Position numbers and translations under genes: made by a program
Assembly (NCBI GenBank): GCA_022600255.1
Contig: JAHZKU010000036.1
Coordinates: 1 to 22,118, forward strand
Length of the DNA: 22,118 nt
Source of the DNA: Actinomycetes bacterium
Lineage (GTDB): Bacteria; Actinomycetota; Actinomycetes; S36-B12; GCA-2699445
Reading direction: 5' to 3'
The notes under the pieces: model-generated
What the model saw: the letters and a program-made list of their open reading frames with translations, nothing else
Told to the model about the DNA's origin: nothing
Databases searched by the model: none
Shown here: in pieces, positions 6,877 through 14,041 of the stretch
Layout of the letters: each line of letters starts with the position of its first letter
How positions within the stretch are numbered: position 1 is the first letter of the stretch

Positions 6877-8529
6877 CTACTCCCACTCGATGGTGCCGGG
6901 CGGCTTACTGGTGATGTCAAGCACCACCCGATTGATCTGGGGTACTTCATTCGTCACGCGATTGGAAATCTTGGCAAGCACCTCATACGGCAACCGGGCC
7001 CAGTCCGCAGTCATCGCATCTTCGCTCTCCACCGGCCGGAGCACGACAGGGTGACCATAAGTACGCCCGTCACCCTGCACGCCAACACTACGCACCTCAG
7101 CCAACAACACAACCGGGAGTTGCCATATCTGATCGTCGAGGTTGGCCCTCGTGACCTCTTCCCGCACGATTGCGTCGGCGGCCTGCAGGATCGCTAGGCG
7201 TTCGGCGTCCACCGCACCCACGATCCGGATCGCCAACCCCGGGCCAGGGAACGGGTGTCGACCAACAATGTGTTCCGGCAGACCCAACTCGCGCCCGACG
7301 GCACGGACTTCGTCCTTGAAGAGGGTGCGCAGCGGCTCCACCAACGTGAAATTGAGATCCTCCGGTAGTCCACCGACATTGTGATGACTCTTGATATTTG
7401 CTGCTCCGCTGCCGCCGCCAGATTCCACCACATCCGGATAAAGCGTGCCTTGGACGAGGAACTCGACAGCTTCGCCGTGTGCGCCCATCTCCGCGACGAC
7501 GTCACGTTCCGCTCGCTCAAACACCCGAATGAACTCACGTCCGATGATCTTGCGCTTTTGCTCCGGGTCACTGACGCCAGCCAAGTGCATCAGGAACTGT
7601 TCCTTGGCGTCGACCACAACTAAACGAACTCCGGTAGCAGCGACGAAATCCTCCTCTACCTGCTCGCGTTCCCCGGCGCGCAGCAAACCGTGATCAACGA
7701 AAACACAGGTCAACTGATCCCCCACCGCCTTGGCGACCAGGGCTGCCGCCACTGCGGAATCGACGCCGCCGCTCAAGCCGCACAACACATGCCCCTGACC
7801 GACCTGATCTTTGATCGCCACCACCTGCTCCGCGATGATGCCTGCGGTGTTCCAGTTGGGGGTCAGACCGGCAATATCGCGCACGAAACGTTCGATCGCG
7901 TCCTGCCCGTGCGGGGTGTGGTGCACCTCAGCGTGGTACTGAACCCCCGCCATTTGCCGGCCTAGGTCTTCGAATGCGGCCACTGGTGCCCCAGCCGTAC
8001 GCGCCACGACCGTGAACCCTTTGGGCGCAGCGGTCACGGCGTCGCCGTGGGACATCCAAACGGTCTGTGACTTCGGCTGATCTGCCAACAACTGCGAACC
8101 CGGGTGTACTTCAGCATCGGTGGCGCCGTATTCGCGAGCCCCGGTCTGAGATACCTGACCACCCATGGCGGCCGCCATCAACTGAAACCCGTAACAAATC
8201 CCGAGGATGGGCACGGCGAGGTTGAACACCGCTTCGTCTAGTTGCGGCGCCCCCGGCTGGTAGACGCTACTAGGACCCCCAGACAGCACCAAGGCGGCGG
8301 GGTCTTTGGCGGCGATGTCGGCCGCACTGGTGGTCCCCGGTACGATCTCGGCGTAGCGGCCAGCCTCGCGGATCCGACGAGAGATCAACTGGGCGTACTG
8401 GGCCCCAAAGTCCAAGACAAGGACGGGGCGGGTGTCTGGTCCGATCACCTGATTCAGGATACGGCAACGCAGCTCTTGTGCCGCCAAGGCCGCCCGCGGG
8501 CGGCGGTCGCCGAAGGTCTCGCGGGCCAT
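6877..8529 (-). CDS. guaA: GMP synthase (glutamine-hydrolysing)
   Basis: Converts XMP to GMP using ATP and ammonia from glutamine, the last step of guanine nucleotide synthesis and the partner of GuaB in this window. Length is 550 aa. Class I glutamine amidotransferase domain: VLVLDFGAQYAQLI, nucleophile Cys112 in GICYGFQ, and His199/Glu201 in YHAEVHHTPHG; the usual YHPE has become YHAE, but the catalytic residues are kept. The ATP-pyrophosphatase loop SGGVDS is at 253-258. The dimerisation/XMP domain includes GTLYPDVVESGGG and KSHHNVGGLP, and the end DITSKPPGTIEWE is canonical. The N-terminus is 10-15 residues longer than I would expect. ATG 8529 is preferred because AAAGG lies 5 nt upstream and no internal start has a comparable site. 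Divergent from yjbQ across 28 bp. Confidence 0.97.
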   Translation of the reverse strand: MARETFGDRRPRAALAAQELRCRILNQVIGPDTRPVLVLDFGAQYAQLISRRIREAGRYAEIVPGTTSAADIAAKDPAALVLSGGPSSVYQPGAPQLDEAVFNLAVPILGICYGFQLMAAAMGGQVSQTGAREYGATDAEVHPGSQLLADQPKSQTVWMSHGDAVTAAPKGFTVVARTAGAPVAAFEDLGRQMAGVQYHAEVHHTPHGQDAIERFVRDIAGLTPNWNTAGIIAEQVVAIKDQVGQGHVLCGLSGGVDSAVAAALVAKAVGDQLTCVFVDHGLLRAGEREQVEEDFVAATGVRLVVVDAKEQFLMHLAGVSDPEQKRKIIGREFIRVFERAERDVVAEMGAHGEAVEFLVQGTLYPDVVESGGGSGAANIKSHHNVGGLPEDLNFTLVEPLRTLFKDEVRAVGRELGLPEHIVGRHPFPGPGLAIRIVGAVDAERLAILQAADAIVREEVTRANLDDQIWQLPVVLLAEVRSVGVQGDGRTYGHPVVLRPVESEDAMTADWARLPYEVLAKISNRVTNEVPQINRVVLDITSKPPGTIEWE

Positions 8530-8545
8530 GGTGACCTTTGCTGAG

Positions 8546-8551
8546 TAGGCT
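8546..8551 (+). promoter_or_regulatory. -10 element of yjbQ, probably leaderless
   Basis: TAGGCT lies exactly 6 nt (GCCGGA) before the yjbQ ATG, so the transcript should begin at the start codon. The element sits inside the 28-bp gap shared with guaA, so the -35 region must fall within guaA coding sequence. Confidence 0.5.
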
Positions 8552-8557
8552 GCCGGA

Positions 8558-8959
8558 ATGGAAACTGATGTCTACCAGTACCGCACCGGATCCACGTTGT
8601 GCACGGACCTGACCTCTGCGGCCACCGGTTATGTGACTGGCCGCGAAGACGGCCTCCTGCACGTGTTTGTGCCCCATGCCACGGCTGGCCTGGCACTGAT
8701 CGAAACCGGATCCGGTACCGAGGCCGATCTCGCCGAGACCCTAGAGCGCATGTTACCGACGCAGGACATCTATCGGCATCGGCATGGCTCCTTGGGACAT
8801 GGCCGGGACCACGTGATGCCGGCCATCGTGGTGCCCTCGCTGACCTTGCCAGTGGTCGGCGGGCAACTTGCCCTCGGCATTTGGCAGAGCGTGGTCCTAG
8901 TGGATCCCAATAGTGACAATCCTGAACGGAACGTAAGGTTCTCGTTTCTGCCAGGTTGA
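8558..8959 (+). CDS. yjbQ: YjbQ / UPF0047 family protein
   Basis: Small single-domain protein of 133 aa, the standard size for UPF0047. The family is annotated as secondary thiamine-phosphate synthase from weak complementation activity in E. coli; its real physiological role is open. Visible family motifs are HVFVPHATAGLALIE (His35, His40), RHRHGSLGHGRDHVMPAIV (His76, His81, His85, probable metal ligands) and LALGIWQSVVLVDPNSDNPERNV near the end. The ATG at 8558 is 6 nt after a TAGGCT -10 element, which suits a leaderless start. It is divergent from guaA, and its 3' end is 37 bp from that of convergent choD, so it is a single-gene unit. No other thiamine gene lies nearby, so context does not help with function. 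Confidence 0.92.
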   Translation: METDVYQYRTGSTLCTDLTSAATGYVTGREDGLLHVFVPHATAGLALIETGSGTEADLAETLERMLPTQDIYRHRHGSLGHGRDHVMPAIVVPSLTLPVVGGQLALGIWQSVVLVDPNSDNPERNVRFSFLPG

Positions 8960-8996
8960 GCGGGATCGGTGTCAGGGAAGTTGGGAACAGCGACCG

Positions 8997-10787
8997 CTAC
9001 TTGCCGGCCTTGGCCCGCTTCCGTGCGCCTGACCGAGCCCGCTTCCGACGGCGCTTGCTCGACCCGCCCGGTTTCTTGGAATTGGGCAGGATCAGGTCGA
9101 CGAACGGAAGCCGCAGACCACCAGGAGCGCTCTGAGGCACTGCAGGCGTGCTGGGAGCCACTGGAGCTACTGGTCGGTACGCCTCACCTTGCATCGGACG
9201 CGTGTCGGCCTCCGACCGGTTGGGCCACATCGCCATCGCCCGCTCAGCCTGTGCCGTGATCGTCAGCGAGGGGTTCACCCCAAGGTTGGCCGTAATCGCA
9301 GCACCGTCCACCACGTGAAGACCGTCATAGCCCCAGACCCGATGGTAGGGATCAACCACCCCTTGGTCAGGATCGTCAGAGATCGTGGCACCGCCAACAA
9401 AATGTGCGGTCATCGGGGCGTTCACTAGTTCGCCGAGGTTGCCTCCGGGAATCCCGTCAATCTGTTCGGCCGCCAGTCGCACGGCTTCGTTCGCTTTGGG
9501 GATCCAGGTCGGGTTCGGTTCCCCTTCGCCCTGTTTGGTTGACATTTTCCAACGCCCAAATCGCCCCCGCTTGCCGAACACGGTGATCGAGTTGTCTACG
9601 GGCTGCATGCATAGGGCGATGATGCTGCGTTCGGACCAACCCCGCATCAGCAGGTAGAACTTTGCCAACTCAACAGGTTGGGCGATGACCTGCTTGGCCC
9701 ACGTCTTCCAACGCGGCACCCCAGGTTCCTCGTCGGTCATGATGGTGCTCAACAACCCCATTGAGTTCGATCCGACACCGTACCGCACGGGTTCAATGTG
9801 GGTGTCCGGATCCGGGTAGAACGACGAGGTGATCGCCACGCCACGGGTGAAGTTGCGCTCCCGAGAAGTGGACATCGCACCGAGCAGGCTTTCGGAGTTG
9901 GTTCGGGAGAGTTTGCCCAAGGCGGGGCTGATGCGATGCAGATGCCCTTCGTCCTTCATCCGATGCAACAGGGCCTGGGTGTTGTAGGTGCCCGCCGCCA
10001 TGATGACCTGACCCGCAGTGAACGTCTTGCGGCCACGACGCGGGAGGATGCCCGTCTTCTCGGTCTGGACCGCGTAACCGCCACCGGCAATCGGCCGAAT
10101 CGATTTGACGGTGGTGAGCGGGAAGACTGTCGCGCCGGCCGCCTCAGCCAACCCCAAGTAGTTCTTCGGCAGCGTGTTTTTCGCGTTGTAGCGGCAGCCC
10201 GTCATGCAGGCACCACACTGGATACATCCAGTCCGTTCCGGTCCCGCACCGCCAAAAAACGGATCGGGTCGCGTCACCCCGGGGCCGTCCCCGAAGTAGA
10301 CGCCAACCGGGGTGAACCTAAACGTGTGGCCGACACCCATTTCGTCGGCAACGGCCTTCATCACCTCATCTGCCGGTGTCATCTCTTCGTGGGTCACCAC
10401 ACCCAACATCCGCGCGGCTTGATCGTAGTAAGGGGCCAGTTCAGCAGCCCAGTCAGTGATGTGCGCCCAAGCCTTATCAGTGAAGAACTTCTTCGGCGGC
10501 ACATACAACGTGTTGGCGTAGACCAACGAACCACCGCCAACACCTGCTCCTGCCAGTACGACGGTGTCCTTGAGTGGATGAATGCGTTGGATTCCAGTCA
10601 TCCCCAGCCTGGGCAGCCATAGAAACTTGCGTAGGTGCCAGTTGTTCTTGGGCAGGTCGGCATCCTCAAACCGGCGTCCTGCTTCCAGAACCGCGACGCG
10701 GTAGCCCTTCTCCGTGAGCCGCAAGGCCGAGACCGAGCCTCCGAACCCAGAACCGACGATTACGACGTCATAGTCGAATGAATCCAT
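8997..10787 (-). CDS. choD: ChoD-like GMC-family FAD oxidoreductase (cholesterol oxidase homologue)
   Basis: FAD-dependent oxidoreductase of the glucose-methanol-choline family, very close in sequence pattern to mycobacterial ChoD (as remembered: KGYRVAVLEAGRRF, LAGAGVGGGSLVYANTLYVPP, ITDWAAELAPYY, GEPNPTWIP). Sterol or other alcohol oxidation is possible, but ChoD proteins are often not the true cholesterol oxidase, so the substrate is open. FAD motif GSGFGG is at 12-17. Cys188, Cys191, Cys194 and Cys198 form CxxCxxCxxxC, the spacing of a ferredoxin-type Fe-S ligand set. The C-terminal FAD/substrate part has VVDGAAITANLGVNPSLTI. The last 26 residues are a strongly basic tail with 14 Lys/Arg, which I do not recall in mycobacterial ChoD. 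There is no signal peptide. The start is ATG 10787, 6 nt after a TAGGGT -10 element. It converges with yjbQ and diverges from the two-component genes. Confidence 0.88.
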   Translation of the reverse strand: MDSFDYDVVIVGSGFGGSVSALRLTEKGYRVAVLEAGRRFEDADLPKNNWHLRKFLWLPRLGMTGIQRIHPLKDTVVLAGAGVGGGSLVYANTLYVPPKKFFTDKAWAHITDWAAELAPYYDQAARMLGVVTHEEMTPADEVMKAVADEMGVGHTFRFTPVGVYFGDGPGVTRPDPFFGGAGPERTGCIQCGACMTGCRYNAKNTLPKNYLGLAEAAGATVFPLTTVKSIRPIAGGGYAVQTEKTGILPRRGRKTFTAGQVIMAAGTYNTQALLHRMKDEGHLHRISPALGKLSRTNSESLLGAMSTSRERNFTRGVAITSSFYPDPDTHIEPVRYGVGSNSMGLLSTIMTDEEPGVPRWKTWAKQVIAQPVELAKFYLLMRGWSERSIIALCMQPVDNSITVFGKRGRFGRWKMSTKQGEGEPNPTWIPKANEAVRLAAEQIDGIPGGNLGELVNAPMTAHFVGGATISDDPDQGVVDPYHRVWGYDGLHVVDGAAITANLGVNPSLTITAQAERAMAMWPNRSEADTRPMQGEAYRPVAPVAPSTPAVPQSAPGGLRLPFVDLILPNSKKPGGSSKRRRKRARSGARKRAKAGK

Positions 10788-10793
10788 AGTTCA

Positions 10794-10799
10794 ACCCTA
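10794..10799 (-). promoter_or_regulatory. -10 element of choD, probably leaderless
   Basis: On the minus strand TAGGGT is followed by TGAACT (6 nt) and ATG. The layout matches those before pcrA, yjbQ and the response regulator. AGGGTT could also be read as a weak ribosome-binding site, so a leadered transcript is not excluded. Confidence 0.45.
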
Positions 10800-10866
10800 A
10801 CCCACACAGTCAGCGCGCGCGTGAGCTGAAGTGATGCCCGAACCAGCCTTGGACGCTGGAGTGTTT

Positions 10867-10881
10867 GTGCCCTAGGGGCAC
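10867..10881. promoter_or_regulatory. Inverted repeat GTGCCC-TAG-GGGCAC
   Basis: Perfect 6-bp arms around TAG in the choD / response-regulator intergenic region, about 80 bp upstream of choD and 180 bp upstream of the regulator. It has the form of a dimeric repressor site. No known binding consensus was recognised. Confidence 0.3.
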
Positions 10882-11035
10882 CCACCCTTTTCGCGCATCT
10901 ACGGTGATTGCGGGCCTGGCGGCTGTATGAGCGGCCGGCTATGGGCGGGCACAAGGTCTGGTGAGCCACCCACTCTGCTACGCAGGTGTCCGAGCCTCTG
11001 GAGGGACAGGTTTCGACGTTGAACGATCCGCTTTT

Positions 11036-11057
11036 CCCAGCGAAGCAATACGCTGGG
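11036..11057 (+). promoter_or_regulatory. Inverted repeat over the -10 of the response-regulator gene
   Basis: CCCAGCG (11036-11042), 8-nt spacer, CGCTGGG (11051-11057): perfect 7-bp arms ending 3 nt before the ATG. TACGCT (11049-11054) lies in the right half, exactly 6 nt before ATG, so it reads as a -10 element for a leaderless transcript. The repeat could therefore be an operator that blocks the promoter. If transcription starts further upstream, it would be an RNA hairpin over the start codon. No Shine-Dalgarno sequence is present. Confidence 0.45.
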
Positions 11058-11060
11058 CGC

Positions 11061-11738
11061 ATGACCAATGTTGTCCTAATCGAAGACGACGCGGAGCTCT
11101 CAGAGGCGTTAGCGCGCGCCCTGACAAAGCAGGGTTACACGACCACCGTGGCGGTCAACGGCCTTAACGGGGTTAAGACCGTCGTCGAGTCGACGCCAGA
11201 CGTGGTGGTCCTAGACCTTGGCCTGCCCGACATCTCAGGGTTCGATGTGCTGAAGATGCTTCGTCCCGTAACCACGGTCCCAGTCATTGTTGCAAGTGCC
11301 AGGGACGACGACGCTGACATCATCCGGGCGTTCGACCTCGGTGCCGACGACTACGTCACCAAGCCTTTCTCGACGGCCCATCTTGCTGCCAGAATCCGGG
11401 CCGTGGCCCGCCGCTCCCAGATAAGTACTCCGGAGGAGCTTCGCGTCGGCGAGCTCTACATCGAGCGCGACAGCCATACCGCATCGCTGTCCGGGAGGGA
11501 GTTGGACCTTTCGCCCAAGCTATTCCAGCTCTTGGCGCACCTTGCTGAGCGAGAAGGCCAGGTCGTCTCCAAGAAGGAGCTCTGCACGGAGGTCTGGGAC
11601 CTGCCTTTCGTGGACACCGACAAGACCGTGGACGTCCATGTGTCCTGGCTACGCAAGGCTCTTGGCGAGACAGCCGACTCCAATGGCTACATCCGGACGG
11701 TCCGTGGGGTAGGGCTCAAGTTGGTCGACCCAAGATGA
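11061..11738 (+). CDS. OmpR/PhoB-family response regulator
   Basis: Transcription factor of a two-component system, 225 aa. The receiver domain (1-120) has the acidic pocket (Asp9, Asp10), phospho-acceptor Asp52 in VVVLDLGLPD, a Ser at the Thr/Ser switch position (IVASARDDD) and Lys101 in VTKPFS; all residues needed for phosphorylation are present. The C-terminal winged helix (about 128-225) has ELDLSPKLFQLLAHLAEREGQVVSKKEL and ends with VHVSWLRKALGE...IRTVRGVGLKL, typical of DNA binding to tandem half-sites. The start is ATG 11061, where the receiver fold begins; the open frame further upstream is not receiver-like. It overlaps the kinase gene by 4 bp (ATGA). The likely target is the 11-bp repeat array at 13002. 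The family is clear; the stimulus is unknown. Confidence 0.93.
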   Translation: MTNVVLIEDDAELSEALARALTKQGYTTTVAVNGLNGVKTVVESTPDVVVLDLGLPDISGFDVLKMLRPVTTVPVIVASARDDDADIIRAFDLGADDYVTKPFSTAHLAARIRAVARRSQISTPEELRVGELYIERDSHTASLSGRELDLSPKLFQLLAHLAEREGQVVSKKELCTEVWDLPFVDTDKTVDVHVSWLRKALGETADSNGYIRTVRGVGLKLVDPR

Positions 11739-12949
11739 AGCGTCAGATCATCTGGATCGTCAGCGTGGCCTCAGGCGTGGGCATCATCGTGGGGGTGCTG
11801 GTGCTCGCAATCATCACCACAGTGGACACCCGTATCGAGTCTGAGCGCGCCGCCGATCGAGCGGGAAAAGTCATTGCCAAGATGCTAAGCGAGGGGGACC
11901 CGAGCACGGTACCAGCGATGATTCAGGCAGTTGAGTCGCAGGACTTGCGGTTTGCCGTGGTCACACCCCAGGGGTCCTTTGGTGAGCCGAGCGTCACTGA
12001 GGATTCAAGGGTCATCCGTGAAGACCTGGTGCTCAGGAACGGTTCGCCCGCCACCGTATATGTGGCGCCAGATCCGCGACTGGTCCACGAGAACGTGGAT
12101 GTATTCATTATCAGCGAGGTGGTCCTCGGCGCAATCGTATGGGCGATCGCCGTGGGGATCGGGGTGGTCGTCACCGCCAGGATGATCCGCCCGCTGGAGA
12201 ATCTGGCCGAGGTTAGCCAGCAGTTGAGCGAGGGCGACCTAGACGTTCGCGCCGACGTCACCGGGCCTGAAGAGATTCAAGAGGTGGCGGGCGCGTTGAA
12301 CTCCTTGGCAGAACGGTTCAACCAACGGATTGTCGACGAACGGGAAGCAGCGGCTGATCTGTCGCACCGCCTCCGGACCCCCTTGGCCGCACTCCAGGCG
12401 GAGGCGGACACCCTCGCCGATCCACAGGAGGCCGCCAGGATCTTCGAGAAGATCAGCAGGCTCGATCGCGACGTGGATGCCGTGATCACAACGATGCGTC
12501 GAAGCGAACGCGATGATGCCAGCGGAGGGGACCTTTCCGGCGTCCTGGCCGAGCGGATTGCGTTCTGGACACCGTTGCTCGAGTTCGAAGGGCGGGAGTG
12601 TCTTGTCCAGGCTCCCGATCGGCTCCCCAGCGTCGCGGCCTCCAACGGCGACTTGTCAACGATGCTCGACGCCTTGATCCAGAACGTCAGCGCCCACACT
12701 CCGGAGGGCACCAACATGAACGTGCGGGTCGTCGACGGGCCGCTCATCACGCTCACCGTCGCAGACGAAGGGCCGGGATACCCCAACGATGACGTCCTAG
12801 CCCGAGGCCATAGCTACGGCGGTAGCACTGGCCTTGGTCTTGACATCGTCCGCCAGATTGCTGTGCGCTCTGGGGGGTCGTTGCGTCTCAAGGACGCAAC
12901 AGACCATGGTGGTGCAGCGGCCGTGATTACCCTCGGTCGGCGACCCTAG
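11735..12949 (+). CDS. Membrane sensor histidine kinase
   Basis: Partner of the preceding regulator, 404 aa. Order of parts: TM1 (about 6-30), a short extracytoplasmic sensor of about 90 residues (31-121), TM2 (about 123-149), a HAMP linker (RPLENLAEVSQQLSEGDLDVRA), a dimerisation/phosphotransfer helix with His211 in DLSHRLRTPLAAL, and an ATPase domain with N-box Asn317 (ALIQNVSAHTPEG), G1 box DEGPG (344-348) and G2 box TGLGL (365-369). The F box is poorly defined and the ATP lid is short. The sensor loop is small and lacks a recognisable PAS or Cache signature. Translation is coupled to the regulator through ATGA. The 151-bp gap to the next gene contains that gene's own promoter signals. Confidence 0.93.
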   Translation: MKRQIIWIVSVASGVGIIVGVLVLAIITTVDTRIESERAADRAGKVIAKMLSEGDPSTVPAMIQAVESQDLRFAVVTPQGSFGEPSVTEDSRVIREDLVLRNGSPATVYVAPDPRLVHENVDVFIISEVVLGAIVWAIAVGIGVVVTARMIRPLENLAEVSQQLSEGDLDVRADVTGPEEIQEVAGALNSLAERFNQRIVDEREAAADLSHRLRTPLAALQAEADTLADPQEAARIFEKISRLDRDVDAVITTMRRSERDDASGGDLSGVLAERIAFWTPLLEFEGRECLVQAPDRLPSVAASNGDLSTMLDALIQNVSAHTPEGTNMNVRVVDGPLITLTVADEGPGYPNDDVLARGHSYGGSTGLGLDIVRQIAVRSGGSLRLKDATDHGGAAAVITLGRRP

Positions 12950-13001
12950 GCCAGTCCCCCACCTTGGTCGGCGGTGAGCGAATTCTGGTGGTCGCCCCAT
13001 T

Positions 13002-13040
13002 CTTAGCATCGGCTTAACCCCGGATTAGCGCGGTGATAGT
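13002..13040 (+). promoter_or_regulatory. Three 11-bp direct repeats (TTARC) and promoter of the secreted-protein gene
   Basis: CTTAGCATCGG, CTTAACCCCGG and ATTAGCGCGGT follow one another without gaps (13002-13034); TTA occurs at 13003, 13014 and 13025, exactly one helical turn apart. Units 1 and 2 also share a right-hand CGG; unit 3 is displaced by one base there. GATAGT (13035-13040) can serve as -10, with CTTAAC (13013-13018) as -35 at 16-bp spacing, so the repeats overlap the -35 region. This is the standard layout for activation by an OmpR/PhoB-type regulator such as the one encoded just upstream. Confidence 0.55.
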
Positions 13041-13068
13041 GGCGCGCGATTCACGCTTGAGTCACAGC

Positions 13069-13085
13069 ACCTGGAAACACCAGGT
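13069..13085 (+). promoter_or_regulatory. Leader hairpin before the secreted-protein gene
   Basis: ACCTGG, loop AAACA, CCAGGT: a perfect 6-bp stem ending 3 nt before the Shine-Dalgarno GAAGGGA (13089-13095). It should form in the 5' untranslated RNA and could protect the message or tune access of the ribosome. Confidence 0.4.
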
Positions 13086-13100
13086 ACCGAAGGGAAAACC

Positions 13101-13721
13101 ATGAAGAACAACAACTCAGCAAACAACAAGGGTCTCGACAGGCACGCTAGCAAGTCCTCAGGGACTGCAACAACTGCGCCACGTTCCCGGATGCGAACGA
13201 CCTGGCTGGCCGCCATCGGCGCCGCAGCCGCAATGCTGATGGTGGCTCCATCAGCGTCAAGCGCCTGGGCGCAGCCGACCAACACGACTGCTCCCCCGGC
13301 AGCGGCCGCCACAAGCCCCCAGGAGCAGGTCGAGAAGGCTGCTGAACAGGGCCAGCGCCTCGAGATCGAACGCCGCGGCGCCCTGCTGGTTGAGTGGGGA
13401 TCCGGTATGGAGGATGTCCAGTACATCCAGGGCGGTTACCTGCAGATGGACGGCAACAGCGGTCGCGGCGAAGTGATCGTCCGCGACGGCTGGACCGGCG
13501 AGATCAAGACCTACCAGATTCCTAGCGCCTACCCCAGCATGGGCGGGCTCGGACTGGAGATTGACGTCAAGAGCGGTGGGATGTTCCCGCAGGTCGTCAC
13601 ATTCTCCAGCTTGGCTGCGGGATCCCCGCTCTACCAAGGCCCTGACGGCGGCTACGAGGGTGACCTCGAGGACTGGGCCGGAATCAATGACATGGAGGTC
13701 TTCGGGCTTTCGTTCCGTTGA
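13101..13721 (+). CDS. Secreted protein of unknown family, linked to the two-component system
   Basis: 206 aa; I do not recognise the family. The N-terminus is a long polar, Asn/Lys/Thr-rich stretch (1-30), then RSRMRTTW, a hydrophobic core (LAAIGAAAAMLMVAP) and a likely signal-peptidase site after Ala57 (SAWA/QP). A Pro/Ala/Thr linker follows, with a short helical segment (SPQEQVEKAAEQGQRLEIE). The mature domain (about 90-206) is rich in Gly, aromatic and acidic residues and looks like beta structure (LLVEWGSGMEDVQYIQGGYL, GEVIVRDGWTG). There are no cysteines in the mature part, no anchor and no sortase motif. The start ATG has GAAGGGA 5 nt upstream. It sits behind its own promoter with 11-bp repeats and is followed by a strong terminator. 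Inference: an exported output, or a feedback ligand, of the adjacent kinase/regulator pair. Confidence 0.85.
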   Translation: MKNNNSANNKGLDRHASKSSGTATTAPRSRMRTTWLAAIGAAAAMLMVAPSASSAWAQPTNTTAPPAAAATSPQEQVEKAAEQGQRLEIERRGALLVEWGSGMEDVQYIQGGYLQMDGNSGRGEVIVRDGWTGEIKTYQIPSAYPSMGGLGLEIDVKSGGMFPQVVTFSSLAAGSPLYQGPDGGYEGDLEDWAGINDMEVFGLSFR

Positions 13722-13732
13722 GCTCAAATCCA

Positions 13733-13775
13733 CAAGAACCCCCACAGCTGGCGAGACCAGCGATGGGGGTTCTTG
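13733..13775. terminator. Strong symmetrical terminator
   Basis: Perfect 12-bp arms CAAGAACCCCCA (13733-13744) and TGGGGGTTCTTG (13764-13775), extended by an inner GCTGG/CCAGC stem with a 5-nt loop. It begins 11 nt after the stop of the secreted-protein gene. The arms carry T-rich ends on both strands, so it can also stop transcripts arriving from gabD on the minus strand. Confidence 0.85.
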
Positions 13776-14041
13776 CGCGTGGGGCCCGCAAGCTTCTCTA
13801 CGAAGCTGCCAGCGCCCCCTCTTGGGCTTCACATCGGACTCATGGAGAGGAAGGAGTCAAGCTGACGACGAGGATTATGGCGGCCCTCTGCGTCAGTTGA
13901 ACCTTCCCTTGCAGAGCCCCTGGGGGTGATGGTCAACGCGGGATCGCGGAGTTCGCGCGTCCAAGCAGGGTCAGCAATGGTTACGCGATCGGGTCGATCC
14001 AGAGCGGGCTTTCTCATTGGATTTGCGGCAGCCGTCGCTCA
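13776..14041. other. Convergent intergenic region, no gene seen
   Basis: 266 bp between the terminator and the gabD stop. Short open frames exist on the plus strand, but none has a start with a ribosome-binding site together with a plausible product. AAGGAG at about 13853 is followed by a short signal-peptide-like frame (KLTTRIMAALCVS) without a usable start codon; it may be chance or a relic. Confidence 0.4.

Noticed and set aside
9798..10622. 274-codon open frame on the plus strand inside choD
   Set aside because: It is antisense to the conserved core of choD, including the cysteine motif, with no promoter or ribosome-binding site of its own.
13853..13900. AAGGAG followed by a short frame KLTTRIMAALCVS that looks like a kinase or signal N-terminus
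   Set aside because: There is no ATG, GTG or TTG at the right place and the frame stops after 14 codons. It may be a relic but cannot be supported.
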